NCBI RefSeq assembly: GCF_028069655.1 | Contig: NZ_JAMCOS010000001.1 | Location: 4,308,001-4,372,000, forward strand | Direction: 5' to 3' | Source of the DNA: Acidovorax sp. NCPPB 4044 | Lineage (GTDB): Bacteria > Pseudomonadota > Gammaproteobacteria > Burkholderiales > Burkholderiaceae_C | Length of the DNA: 64,000 nucleotides | Shown here: positions 19,890-29,100 of the stretch, one piece after another | Position numbering within the stretch: the stretch's first letter is position 1 | How the letters are laid out: each line of letters opens with the position of its first letter | Notes under the pieces: generated by a model | Databases searched by the model: none | What the model saw: the letters and a program-made list of their open reading frames with translations, nothing else | Told to the model about the DNA's origin: nothing | Made by a program: the position numbers and the translations under genes

Positions 19890-21000
19890 GGGACGCTCCC
19901 GCCGCCGGGGCCGATGGCGGGGCGTCGCCGGCCAGGCGCACCTGCGCGCCCTCGCTCAGCAGATGGGCCCCCAGCGCGACGATCCGGTCCCCCCGGGCAA
20001 GTGCCCCCGTCACCTGGGCGTTGCCGTCCGCCATTTGAACGATGGTGACCGGCTGGCGCTTCACCTGCTCGCCATGGACCACCCAGACGGCCGCACCCTG
20101 GCCCTGGTCGAGGATGGCGCTGATGGGAACCTGCCAGGTGGCCTTGCCGGCCTGCAGGGTGTTGCCGAGCCGGAGCGTGACCGTGCTGCCGAGCGGCGCG
20201 TTTCCGGCCACACCGGTATCCAGCACATACCGCGCCTCGAACGTGCGGGTGGTCTTGTCGGCCACATCGGACAACTGGCGCAGGCGCGCCTGGACGGTGG
20301 CGTCTTCCTTGCCGAACAAGGCGGCCTGGGCCGTGGAGCCCAGGGCCGGCCGCAGGTTCTCCGGCAACTGGATGGCGGCTTCGCGCTTGCCGGCATGGGC
20401 GATACGCACCACCACCTGGCCGGCACCGACCACCTGCCCCGGCTCGGCGAGCGTTTCCATCACGGTGCCATCGGCGTCAGCCGACAGCTCCGCATACCGG
20501 CTGGCATTGCGGGAAACCGCCGCCTGCGCTTCGGCCGCCCTGAGCTGGGCCCTGGCAGTGTCCGCTGCCGCCTTGATCTGGTCGTAGGCCGATGCCGAGA
20601 TCGCGCCTGTGCCCTGCAGATCGCGGTAGCGCGCCTCTTCGTCGCTCGCCTGCCGCGAACGCGCCTGGGCAGCCATGACAGCTTCGTCCTGGGCCTGGGC
20701 TGCCAGCCTCAGATCCACCGGATCGATCCGCATCAGCGGTTGCCCGCGTCTGACGGCCTGCCCCGTATCCACCATCCGCTCCAGCACCTTGCCTGGAACC
20801 CGGAAACCGAGGTCGCTCTGGACCCGGGCGGCAACGGTGCCGGTGAAAGCACGTTCCGACGCCGCTCCGGGAGTCACGAGAACCGTGCGGACAAGAGGGG
20901 GTTGGGTGCGCGGATCGGGCGGAGCGCTTTTCCCGCACGCCGTGAGTGCAAGCGACAGTGCGCCCCACGCGGCAATAGACAGATGACGGTGCCGAAGCAT
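19882..21000 (-). CDS. RND efflux periplasmic adaptor (locus 1)
   Basis: Membrane-fusion lipoprotein of 372 residues linking the RND pump to the outer-membrane channel. A signal peptide ends in the lipobox LTAC. A split lipoyl/biotinyl-like domain (VPGKVLERMVDTGQAVRRGQ), an alpha hairpin rich in Ala/Gln (about residues 85-165) and a beta-barrel follow. The ATG at 21000 is preferred over one 57 bases upstream because the longer form would start inside the operator and spoil the signal peptide. Expression is probably controlled by the TetR gene just upstream through the operator at 21041-21064. Confidence 0.93.
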   Translation of the reverse strand: MLRHRHLSIAAWGALSLALTACGKSAPPDPRTQPPLVRTVLVTPGAASERAFTGTVAARVQSDLGFRVPGKVLERMVDTGQAVRRGQPLMRIDPVDLRLAAQAQDEAVMAAQARSRQASDEEARYRDLQGTGAISASAYDQIKAAADTARAQLRAAEAQAAVSRNASRYAELSADADGTVMETLAEPGQVVGAGQVVVRIAHAGKREAAIQLPENLRPALGSTAQAALFGKEDATVQARLRQLSDVADKTTRTFEARYVLDTGVAGNAPLGSTVTLRLGNTLQAGKATWQVPISAILDQGQGAAVWVVHGEQVKRQPVTIVQMADGNAQVTGALARGDRIVALGAHLLSEGAQVRLAGDAPPSAPAAGASRG

Positions 21001-21040
21001 GTGAGTCCCGTAAGTGATGCAGGACCCGATTTTGTGATTA

Positions 21041-21064
21041 GTGACCAATAGTGTCAATGGTCAC
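21041..21064. promoter_or_regulatory. TetR operator upstream of the RND locus 1 adaptor
   Basis: Inverted repeat GTGACCA-N10-TGGTCAC, 24 bp overall, between the end of tetR and the adaptor start. The outer GTGAC-N14-GTCAC geometry is identical to a second site at 21732-21755 in the tetR/outer-membrane-channel divergent region. Matching sites in front of both transcription units strongly suggest an operator of the local TetR. Confidence 0.7.
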
Positions 21065-21075
21065 AGCCGAGAAAT

Positions 21076-21693
21076 TCAGGGCGAGAGGCTTCTCAGCGCC
21101 AATCCGGCCAATTGCGCCGGCGCTTCCTGCGCCTGGTCCAGGCTGTACTGGAGCAACAGCGGGTTCAGGTAGGGGCGCATGATCAGGAAGATGGCGCGCC
21201 CTGCTTCATCCAGCGGTGTCTTGCGCTCGAAGTCGCCACGCTGGCGACCCGCTTCGAGGATGTCCAGCAGCAGTTGCTGGATGCGCTTCTCGTAAGCCCG
21301 TGCGGCCTGCCAGCCCTCGGTCGATGCCGAAATGGCGATCTCGTACAGCTTGCGGTCCTCGGAGAAAAGCCGCAGCGTGGCTGCCACCACGGCCTTGAAA
21401 AGGCGCCGCAATTGCTCCGGAGGCTGATCGGTGCCGGCGACGGCCTCCCGGATCTCGGCCTCCATCTCCATCAGGCAGTTGGAGCAGATCATTTCGCCGA
21501 TGACCTGCTTCGATTCGAAGAACTTGTAGATGTAGGCCTTGGAAAAACCCACCGCCTTGGCGAGATCGGACACCGTCGTCTTCTCATAGCCATACCGGCT
21601 GAAGTGCTCTTTGGCGGCGCTGACGATCTGCTCGCGCACATCGTGCTCGACAGGCCCGCGCGCGGAAACGGGATAGACGCTTGAGGTGCTCAT
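21076..21693 (-). CDS. TetR-family repressor of RND locus 1
   Basis: Transcriptional repressor of 205 residues. The helix-turn-helix domain occupies about residues 18-65 (AKEHFSRYGYEKTTVSDLAK, then GFSKAYIYKFF), followed by an all-helical ligand domain. The local gene pattern is regulator, adaptor-pump-SDR on one side and outer-membrane channel divergently on the other. With a shared 24-bp dyad in both control regions, this indicates autoregulated local control of efflux. The inducer is unknown. Confidence 0.93.
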   Translation of the reverse strand: MSTSSVYPVSARGPVEHDVREQIVSAAKEHFSRYGYEKTTVSDLAKAVGFSKAYIYKFFESKQVIGEMICSNCLMEMEAEIREAVAGTDQPPEQLRRLFKAVVAATLRLFSEDRKLYEIAISASTEGWQAARAYEKRIQQLLLDILEAGRQRGDFERKTPLDEAGRAIFLIMRPYLNPLLLQYSLDQAQEAPAQLAGLALRSLSP

Positions 21694-21731
21694 GGGAGCT
21701 AGCTTACCCGGATAAAAAAACTGCGCAACGA

Positions 21732-21755
21732 GTGACCGATTGGTAATATAGTCAC
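21732..21755. promoter_or_regulatory. TetR operator in the tetR/outer-membrane-channel divergent region
   Basis: GTGAC-N14-GTCAC dyad of 24 bp, matching the site at 21041-21064 in half-site sequence and spacing. An additional GTCAC follows 5 bases later. It lies 38 bases upstream of the tetR start and 28 bases before the channel ATG, well placed to repress both. Confidence 0.7.
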
Positions 21756-21783
21756 ATCGTCACTAACGCTGCCGCCCTCCGCC

Positions 21784-23262
21784 ATGCACCGCCTCTCCAC
21801 TTTCGCAGCTCTGCTCCTGGCCGGTCTCACCTCCGGCTGTGCCGTCGGCCCGGACTACCGGCAGCCCGAAACGCCGATGCCCGCCGCCTTCATGGGCATC
21901 CGCCCGGCGGAGGTGGCGGCAAGCCCGGCTTCCCCGTCCACCGTCGACCTTTCCGCATGGTGGAGAGCGTTCGGCGATCCCCAGCTCACGCACTTCGTCT
22001 CCCTCGCGCTGCAGCAGAACCTGGACCTCGCGCAGGCGTCGGCACGTGTCCTGCAGGCCCGCGCGGGCCTGCAGGCGTCCACTGCCGCCTTGCTTCCGTC
22101 CGGCAGCGCCGCCGCACAGACGGCCAGGAGTTACCAGTCCGTGGAAACGCCCCTGGGGCGGTTGCTGGACGCGACGCCCGGCTTCGATCGTTACGGCAAC
22201 GCCCACGAGGCCACGCTCAGCGCCAGTTGGGAGTTGGACCTGTTCGGAGGCCTGCGGCGGGCCCGCCAGGCCTCGCTGGCCGAGTACCAGTCCGCCGAGG
22301 CCGGGGCTGCTGCCGTGCACCTTGCCATCGCCGCGCAGACGGCAGATATCTATCTGCAGATCCGCGGGCTGCAAGCGCGCATCGCCGTGGCTCGCCAGCA
22401 GGTGCAGACCCAGCAGCAATTGCGATCCACCATCGATCTCCGCTGGAAAAAGGGATTGGCGGCCGAGCTTCAGGTACGGCAAGTGGAGGGCGCCCTCGCA
22501 CGCACCCAGGCCACGCTCCCTGTTCTCGAAGCCGCGCTGGAAGCCGCAATGAACGCCATGGATGGGATGCTGGGGGCCATGCCCGGCGCCTACCGGGCGG
22601 AGTTGGCAGCGGTGCGCCCCGTTCCGGCCACGCTGCACCTGGCGCCCAGCGGAACCCCGGGCGACCTGCTGAGGCGCCGCCCGGACATCATCGCCGCCGA
22701 ACGGCGCCTCGCCGCTTCCAACGCGCGCATCGGCGTGGCAATGGCCGAGTACTACCCGAAGATTTCGCTCAGCGGCCTCGTCGGGAGTGCCACCTCCGTC
22801 TCGAGCGGAAATCTCTTCACGGGCGGCGCTTCCCAGGCAGGGGCCGTGGCGGGCCTGCGCTGGAGGTTGTTCGACTTCGGGCGGATCGACGCGCAGATCG
22901 AGAACGCCCGGGCACAGGAAGCCGAGGCACTCGCGGCCTACCGGCAAACCGTTCTGCGGGCCACGGAAGACGTCGAGAACTCGCTGGTGGCGCTGGACCG
23001 CAGACGGGAACAGGCCTCCAGGCTGGCGGAAGGCGCGGGCTCGCTGACACGGGCCCGGCAAGCGGCCGGCGCGGCCTATGACAAGGGCGTGGTCAGCCTG
23101 ATCGAAGTGCTGCAGGCCGACGAAAGCCTGCTGGGCACCGTGGATGCGCAAGTGCAGGCCGATACGGAAGCGGCGCGGTCGGCCGTATCGATTTTCAAGG
23201 CGCTCGGCGGCGGCTGGACACCGACGCCCGCGGTCTCGGCGCCCATCGCGCTCAACGAATAG
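21784..23262 (+). CDS. Outer-membrane efflux channel, NodT family (locus 1)
   Basis: TolC-like outer-membrane lipoprotein of 492 residues that completes the first RND complex. The signal peptide ends at the lipobox TSGC (residues 17-20), followed by AVGPDYRQPE, the usual start of the mature NodT/OprM group. Two repeated OEP domains follow, with typical segments SWELDLFGGLRRA and LRRRPDIIAAERRLAASNA in the middle. It is transcribed divergently from tetR, which probably controls it through the dyad at 21732-21755. Confidence 0.94.
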   Translation: MHRLSTFAALLLAGLTSGCAVGPDYRQPETPMPAAFMGIRPAEVAASPASPSTVDLSAWWRAFGDPQLTHFVSLALQQNLDLAQASARVLQARAGLQASTAALLPSGSAAAQTARSYQSVETPLGRLLDATPGFDRYGNAHEATLSASWELDLFGGLRRARQASLAEYQSAEAGAAAVHLAIAAQTADIYLQIRGLQARIAVARQQVQTQQQLRSTIDLRWKKGLAAELQVRQVEGALARTQATLPVLEAALEAAMNAMDGMLGAMPGAYRAELAAVRPVPATLHLAPSGTPGDLLRRRPDIIAAERRLAASNARIGVAMAEYYPKISLSGLVGSATSVSSGNLFTGGASQAGAVAGLRWRLFDFGRIDAQIENARAQEAEALAAYRQTVLRATEDVENSLVALDRRREQASRLAEGAGSLTRARQAAGAAYDKGVVSLIEVLQADESLLGTVDAQVQADTEAARSAVSIFKALGGGWTPTPAVSAPIALNE

Positions 23263-23418
23263 CGCTCAACGACCAACGCGCCCTGTCAGGCTCCGCCCAC
23301 CAGATGGCCAGAAAGGAGAGCCCACAACGCCCCCAGCCCATCCTTGCTCGAAATCCAGGAACCACCGTGCGGCCGATCCGGCCGAGGGTGCCCGCAACCC
23401 CACCTCCATCCGTTCACC

Positions 23419-23754
23419 ATGCCAAAGAACAGCCCTGCCCATGTCCGCCCTGTGGGCGCGAAGACCCTTCAAGCCGTCATCGGCGCACTTGTCCTCACTG
23501 TCCCGTTCGTCGCGTATCCGCAGACGCCCACCCAGTCCACCCAGCCCATCCACGGGCCGGGCACGGAATTGTCCCGCGCGGAAGTGATTGCCGATCTCGC
23601 ACTCTGGCGCCGCGCAGGAATGGACCGCTATGAAACCCTGTCGCTTTCCTACGGCATGGAAACACAGGCTTACCGTGCGGCCTCCGAAGAGTACCTGCGC
23701 CTTCGGAACAGCGAGCAGTTCCAGATCGAAGTGCAGAAAGCACGCAAGGACTGA
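23419..23754 (+). CDS. DUF4148-type secreted protein
   Basis: Small exported protein of 111 residues. A hydrophobic segment at about residues 17-34 looks like a signal peptide or anchor. The mature part carries ELSRAEVIADLALWRRAGM, the segment I associate with DUF4148 proteins of Burkholderiales, and the C-terminus is charged and helical. The family has no known function and is often present in many copies per genome. An upstream in-frame ATG at 23344 would add 25 non-conserved residues and is not preferred. Confidence 0.65.
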   Translation: MPKNSPAHVRPVGAKTLQAVIGALVLTVPFVAYPQTPTQSTQPIHGPGTELSRAEVIADLALWRRAGMDRYETLSLSYGMETQAYRAASEEYLRLRNSEQFQIEVQKARKD

Positions 23755-23819
23755 TCGGCATCGGCTGGGGGGTCATCGGCGCCATGGTGCATGGCGCGTG
23801 CACCGGGTGGTGCAGAAAC

Positions 23820-23895
23820 TGGTGCGGCTGGCGGGGATCGAACCCACGACCCTTGGCTTCGGAGGCCAATACTCTATCCACTGAGCTACAGCCGC
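23820..23895 (-). tRNA. tRNA-Arg (anticodon CCG)
   Basis: Read on the minus strand, a complete 76-base cloverleaf. It has a 7-bp acceptor stem GCGGCTG/CAGCCGC and a D-arm with AGCTCAGTGG. The anticodon stem TTGGC/GCCAA has loop CTCCGAA (anticodon CCG, reading CGG). The T-arm has GGTTCGATC, and CCA is encoded. tRNA genes are common integration sites, but no element was seen attached to this one. Confidence 0.97.
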
Positions 23896-23923
23896 ATGCG
23901 GGCCCTTGCGGCCCAGCCCGGGA

Positions 23924-24616
23924 TTATGGCACGGCGTTGCGGCGCGGCTGGCAAATCTGCCAGGGGATCCCGTCGGCCAGCGGATCGAAGTCCGCCGGCA
24001 CCTCGAAGCCCAGGCCCCGCAGGTAGGCCGCCACCGCGGCGCGCCCGGTCTCCGCAAGGCCGAACGTCGCGTCGCCCAGCATCCAGACCTGCATCAGCCC
24101 GTCGAACAGCGATTGCAGCCCGACGGCAGCCACCTCGGGGGGGCAGGCGAGCGTGAGCCCCTGCTCCCGCGCAGCCTGCGACAGCTCGTTGGCGAACTGC
24201 TGGCGGAACTCCAGGCTGGCTTCCACATGGCGGTCGCGCACGGCGGACAGCTCGCCCACGTATTCGACGCGGAACATGGCGATCTCGAACACGCGCCGCA
24301 TGGATTCGTCTCTTTCGAGGCTGCGCAGCACGAAGTCGATCACGGCCCGCAGGCGCTGCAGCGGCGCCATGCGGTCATTGCCCGCGTATTCGCCATTCGC
24401 ACACTCCAGCGGCAACGTGACGCGCTCCATCATGGCGTTGAACAGGTCCACCTTGTCCTTGAAATGCCAATAGATGGCCCCGCGCGTGGCGCCCGCGGCC
24501 TGGGCGATGTCATTCAGCGACGCATGCGACACGCCCTTCTGATAAAAAACTCGCTCTGCCGCATCCAGCAGGCTGTTGCGCGTGGCGACCGCATCTTCTT
24601 TGGTACGTCGGGCCAT
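23924..24616 (-). CDS. acrR: TetR-family repressor, AcrR/TtgR-like (locus 2)
   Basis: Repressor of 230 residues. Residues 1-62 form the DNA-binding domain (ARRTKEDAVATRNSLLDAAE, then DIAQAAGATRGAIYWHFKDK), a pattern shared with AcrR, TtgR and MexR-type TetR repressors of RND pumps. The ATG at 24616 gives the standard N-terminus; a longer frame to 24700 would cover the operator. It is divergent from the adaptor-pump-channel operon and presumably represses it through the dyad at 24701-24726. Ligands are likely hydrophobic drugs or plant phenolics, by family analogy. Confidence 0.93.
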   Translation of the reverse strand: MARRTKEDAVATRNSLLDAAERVFYQKGVSHASLNDIAQAAGATRGAIYWHFKDKVDLFNAMMERVTLPLECANGEYAGNDRMAPLQRLRAVIDFVLRSLERDESMRRVFEIAMFRVEYVGELSAVRDRHVEASLEFRQQFANELSQAAREQGLTLACPPEVAAVGLQSLFDGLMQVWMLGDATFGLAETGRAAVAAYLRGLGFEVPADFDPLADGIPWQICQPRRNAVP

Positions 24617-24700
24617 GGTGGGGTGTCTCCTTGGTCTGCAGGGGCTGGCGGCGGGAAACGGAATCTCTTCCGTATCCCCTGCGGCGCAGCAGACCGGCAA

Positions 24701-24726
24701 TTATACATTCATGGTTGTATGTATAA
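24701..24726. promoter_or_regulatory. AcrR/TtgR-type operator
   Basis: Inverted repeat TTATACAT-N10-ATGTATAA, 26 bp, in the divergent region between the acrR-like gene and the adaptor gene. It closely resembles the known AcrR-type operator, in which TACATACAT-like arms face each other, so binding by the neighbouring repressor is likely. Confidence 0.75.
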
Positions 24727-24818
24727 TGCCGGCGAAATTCAAGGGCCGCCGCATGGTTTTGATCTCTCGCAAACCCTGGGGCAGCCTTTTCCACCTGCGC
24801 CGATCCGGAAGGACTTCC

Positions 24819-26126
24819 ATGTACCGCTTGAGTGTTGATCTCGATGCTTCCGCCGCCCCGCACCGCCGCGCTTCGCGGGCAGGGCTTTTCTGCTTCGCAC
24901 TGGTTGCTGCCGCCGCGCTCGCGGCCTGCGGCAAGTCCGAGCAGCCGGCCCAGCAGGGCGGTGGCGCACCCCCGCCCCCGCAAGTGGGCGTAGTGACCGT
25001 CGCGCCCGGCGACGTGGGCCTGGTCACCGAGCTGCCCGGCCGGCTGGAAGCCTCGCGTGTGGCCGAAGTGCGTGCCCGCGCGGCCGGCATCCTGCAAAAG
25101 CGCCTGTTCACCGAAGGCAGCGACGTCAAGGCCGGCCAGCGCCTCTTCGCGATCGACGACGCGCCCTACCGCGCCTCGCTGGAAAACGCCCAGGCCAGCG
25201 TCGCCCAGGCCGAGGCCGCCCTGGCGCAGGCCCGGGCCCTGGCCGAGCGCTACAAGCCCCTGGTGGCCGTGAATGCCGTGAGCCGGCAGGAATACGACAA
25301 CGCCGTCGCGTCGCAGAAGACGGGCGAGGCCAATGTCGCCGCGGCCAAGGCCACGGTGACCACCGCCCGCATCAACCTGGGCTATGCCGCCGTGACGGCC
25401 CCGATCTCCGGCCGCATCGGCCGCGCGCTCGTGACCGAAGGCGCGCTGGTGGGCCAGGGCGAATCGACCCAGCTCGCCGTGATCCAGCAGATCGACCCCC
25501 TCTACGTCAACTTCACGCAGTCCGCATCGGATGCGCTGAAGCTCAAGGCCGGCCTGGCGAGCGGCAAGTACAAGCAGGCCTCCAAGGGCACCGCGTCGGT
25601 GAACGTGGTGCTGGAGGACGGCAGCGTGTACCCGCAGGCCGGCAAGCTGCTGTTCACCGACCTGACGGTGGACGCCACCAGCGGCCAGGTCACGCTGCGC
25701 GCCGAGGTGCCCAACCCCGACCGCCAGCTCCTGCCGGGCCTCTATGTGCGCGTGCGCCTGGAGCAGGCCCAGGTGGGCAACGGCGTGCTGCTGCCGCAGC
25801 AGGCCGTGACGCGTTCCGCGCGTGGCGACACCGTGATGGTCGTGGGCCCGGACAACCACCTCGCGCCGCGCCCCATCAAGCTCGGCCCCGCGCAGGGAAC
25901 GAACTGGGTGGTGCTCGATGGCCTGAAGGCCGGCGAGAAGGTCATGGTGGACGGCTTCCAGAAGCTGCCGCGCGGCAAGCCCGGCGACCCCATCGTGGTC
26001 CAGCCCGTGGCGTGGCAGCCGGCCGGTGCCGCACCGGCGGGTGCGGGCGGCGCGTCCGCCCCTGCCGGCGGCGCTTCCGCCGCCCAGGCTCCCGCTTCCG
26101 CCTCCTCCGCTCCCGCGAAGCAGTAA
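24819..26126 (+). CDS. acrA: RND efflux periplasmic adaptor, AcrA/MexA type (locus 2)
   Basis: Membrane-fusion lipoprotein of 435 residues. A signal peptide of about 37 residues ends in the lipobox LAAC near Cys37. Then come the barrel-sandwich (lipoyl) half-motifs, including GRLEASRVAEVRARAAGIL, and the Ala/Gln alpha hairpin. The AVTAPISGRIGRALVTEGAL segment and the beta-barrel with a membrane-proximal domain follow. The GGAAGGA ribosome site selects the ATG at 24819. The C-terminus has a low-complexity Ala/Ser/Pro tail. The pump gene starts 24 bases downstream, so the two are in one operon. Confidence 0.95.
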   Translation: MYRLSVDLDASAAPHRRASRAGLFCFALVAAAALAACGKSEQPAQQGGGAPPPPQVGVVTVAPGDVGLVTELPGRLEASRVAEVRARAAGILQKRLFTEGSDVKAGQRLFAIDDAPYRASLENAQASVAQAEAALAQARALAERYKPLVAVNAVSRQEYDNAVASQKTGEANVAAAKATVTTARINLGYAAVTAPISGRIGRALVTEGALVGQGESTQLAVIQQIDPLYVNFTQSASDALKLKAGLASGKYKQASKGTASVNVVLEDGSVYPQAGKLLFTDLTVDATSGQVTLRAEVPNPDRQLLPGLYVRVRLEQAQVGNGVLLPQQAVTRSARGDTVMVVGPDNHLAPRPIKLGPAQGTNWVVLDGLKAGEKVMVDGFQKLPRGKPGDPIVVQPVAWQPAGAAPAGAGGASAPAGGASAAQAPASASSAPAKQ

Positions 26127-26150
26127 CACTCAGAACACGGAGCGCGGCAC

Positions 26151-29100
26151 ATGGCCAAGTTCTTCATCGAGAGACCCATCTTCGCGTGGGTCATCACCAT
26201 CTTCATCATGGTGATGGGGGCAATCTCCATCGCCAAGCTGCCGATCGCGCAGTATCCGGCGGTGGCGCCGCCGACCATCCAGGTGTCGGTGGCCTACCCC
26301 GGCGCCAACGCCCAGACGCTGGAGGACAGCGTGCTCGCCGTCATCGAGCGCGAAATGAACGGCGCCAGCGGCCTCGCCTACGTCGAGACGACGAGCCAGG
26401 CCAACGGCACGGGCTCGATCACGCTGAGCTTCGAGCCCGGCACCAACGCCGATCTGGCGCAGGTGGACGTGCAGAACCGCCTCTCGCGCGCCACGCCGCG
26501 CCTGCCGAGCGCGGTGACGCAGCAGGGCGTGCGCGTGGAGCAGTCGCGCTCCAACTTCCTCATGTTCGCCATGCTCACGACGGAAAACCCCGACGTGAGC
26601 ATCGAGGCGCTGAACGACTACGCGGCGCGCAACGTGGTGCCCGAGCTGCAGCGCGTCGCGGGCGTGGGCACGCTCACGCAGTTCGGCTCCGAGCGCGCGA
26701 TGCGCATCTGGGTCGACCCGGCCAAGCTGAAGGGCTTCAACCTCTCGCTCGACCAGGTGAATGCCGCCATCCGCGCGCAGAACGTGCAGGTGTCGGCCGG
26801 CAACCTGGGCGACCTGCCCGCCGAGACGGGCCAGCCCGTGGCCGCGACCATCGTGGTGCAGGGCCAGCTCACGTCGATCGAGCAGTTCAACAAGATCGTG
26901 CTGCGCGCCAACACCGACGGCTCCGCCGTGCGCCTGAGCGACGTCGCCCGCATCGAACTGGGATCGCAGAGCTACAGCACGAGCGCCCGCCTGAACGGCA
27001 AGCAGGCCGTGGGCCTGGGCGTGCAGCCCACGCCGTCCGCCAATGCCCTGGCGACCGCCAAGGCCGTGAAGGCCAAGCTGGAAGAGCTGAAGAAGTTCTT
27101 CCCGCAGGGCGTGAACTACGTCGTGCCCTATGACACCTCCAAGTTCGTCTCGGTGTCGATCGAGAAGGTGGTCCACACGCTGATCGAGGCCGTGGTGCTG
27201 GTGTTCATCGTGATGTTCCTGTTCCTGCAGAACTTCCGCTACACGATCATCCCGACCATCGTGGTGCCGGTGGCGCTGCTGGGCACCTTCGGGGCGCTGC
27301 TCGCGATGGGGTTCTCGATCAACGTGCTGACGATGTTCGGCATGGTGCTGGTGATCGGCATCGTGGTGGACGACGCCATCGTGGTCGTCGAGAACGTCGA
27401 GCGCATCATGGCCGAGGAAGGCCTGCCGCCGCTGCAGGCCACGCGCAAGGCCATGGGCCAGATCTCGGGCGCCGTGATCGGCGTGACCGTGGTGCTGATC
27501 TCGGTGTTCGTGCCGCTCGCGTTCTTCGCCGGCTCCACCGGCAACATCTACCGCCAGTTCGCGGCGACGATGGCCACCTCGATCGCGTTCTCCGCGTTCC
27601 TGGCCCTGTCGCTCACGCCCGCGCTGTGCGCGACGCTGCTCAAGCCCATCGACCCCGAGCACCACGCCGACAAGAAGGGCTTCTTCGGCTGGTTCAACCG
27701 GTCGTTCAAGAGCACCACCCACCGCTACGAAGGCTGGATGGCCAAGCTGCTGCGCCGCGGCGGCCGCATGATGATCATCTACGCCGTGCTGCTGGGCGCG
27801 GTCGCGCTGGTGTACACGCGCCTGCCCACCTCGTTCCTGCCGAACGAAGACCAGGGCTACATCATCACCAACGTGCAGCTGCCCGCGGGCGCGGCGCAGT
27901 CGCGCACCAGCGACGTGCTGCGCCAGGTCGAGGACTTCATGCTCAAGCAGCCCGAGGTCGAGAACATCGTCACCGTGGCGGGCTTCTCGTTCTCGGGCCA
28001 GGGCCAGAACGCCGGCCTCGCCTTCGTGATCCTGAAGGACTGGAGCGAGCGCTCGGGCCAGGAGCATTCGGCCTCGGCCGTGGCCGGCCGCGCGTTCGGT
28101 GCGCTGGCGGGCATCCGCGACGCGTTCATCTTCGCGCTGAGCCCGCCGCCGATTCCCGAACTGGGCACCGGCACGGGCTTCAACTTCCGGCTGCAGGACC
28201 GTGCGGCCCAGGGCCACGACGCGCTGATGAACGCGCGCAACCAGCTGCTGGGCATGGCGTCGCAGAGCAAGGTGCTCGCAGGCGTGCGGCCGGACGGCAT
28301 GGAAGATGCGCCGCAGATGCAGATCGACATCGACCGCGACAAGGCGAATGCGCTGGGCGTGGGCTTCGACAGCATCAGCAGCGCGCTCTCCACGGCGCTG
28401 GGCTCGGCCTACATCAATGACTTCCCGAACCAGGGCCGGCTGCAGCGGGTGGTGGTGCAGGCCGACGCCGCGGCGCGCATGCGCCCCGAGTCGGTGCTCG
28501 ACCTGCCGGTGCTCAACAGCCGTGGCCAGACGGTGCCGATGTCCGCATTCGCCTCCACGCGCTGGATCACGGGCGCCATGCAGACCGTGCGCTACAACGG
28601 CTATCCGTCGATGAAGATCGCCGGCGACGCGGGCCCGGGCTTCACCACGGGCGACGCGATGAACGAGATGGAAAAGCTCGCCGGGCAGCTGCCCCCGGGC
28701 TTCGGCTTCGAGTGGACGGGCCAGTCGCGCGAAGAAAAGCTCGCCGGCTCGCAGGCCATGATCCTCTACGCGTTCTCGCTGCTGGCGGTGTTCCTGTGCC
28801 TGGCCGCGCTCTACGAGAGCTGGACCATCCCGGTCTCGGTGATGCTGGTGGTGCCGCTCGGGGTGCTGGGCGTGCTGCTCGCCACGCTGATGCGGGGCAT
28901 GTCCAACGACGTGTACTTCCAGATCGGGCTGGTGACCATCATCGGGCTGTCGGCCAAGAACGCCATCCTGATCGTGGAGTTCGCCAAGGACCTGCAGGCC
29001 GAAGGCAAGAGCGTGCTGGAGGCGGCGCTGGAAGCCGCCCACCTGCGCTTCCGCCCGATCATCATGACCTCGCTGGCGTTCACGCTGGGCGTGGTGCCGC

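Noticed and set aside
16800..20048. 1,082-codon open frame opposite the first RND pump
   Set aside because: Antisense to a clear RND gene; His/Asp/Gln-rich product without domains.
23820..23895. tRNA-Arg as an island attachment site
   Set aside because: No integrase, direct repeat of the tRNA 3' end or composition change was found next to it.
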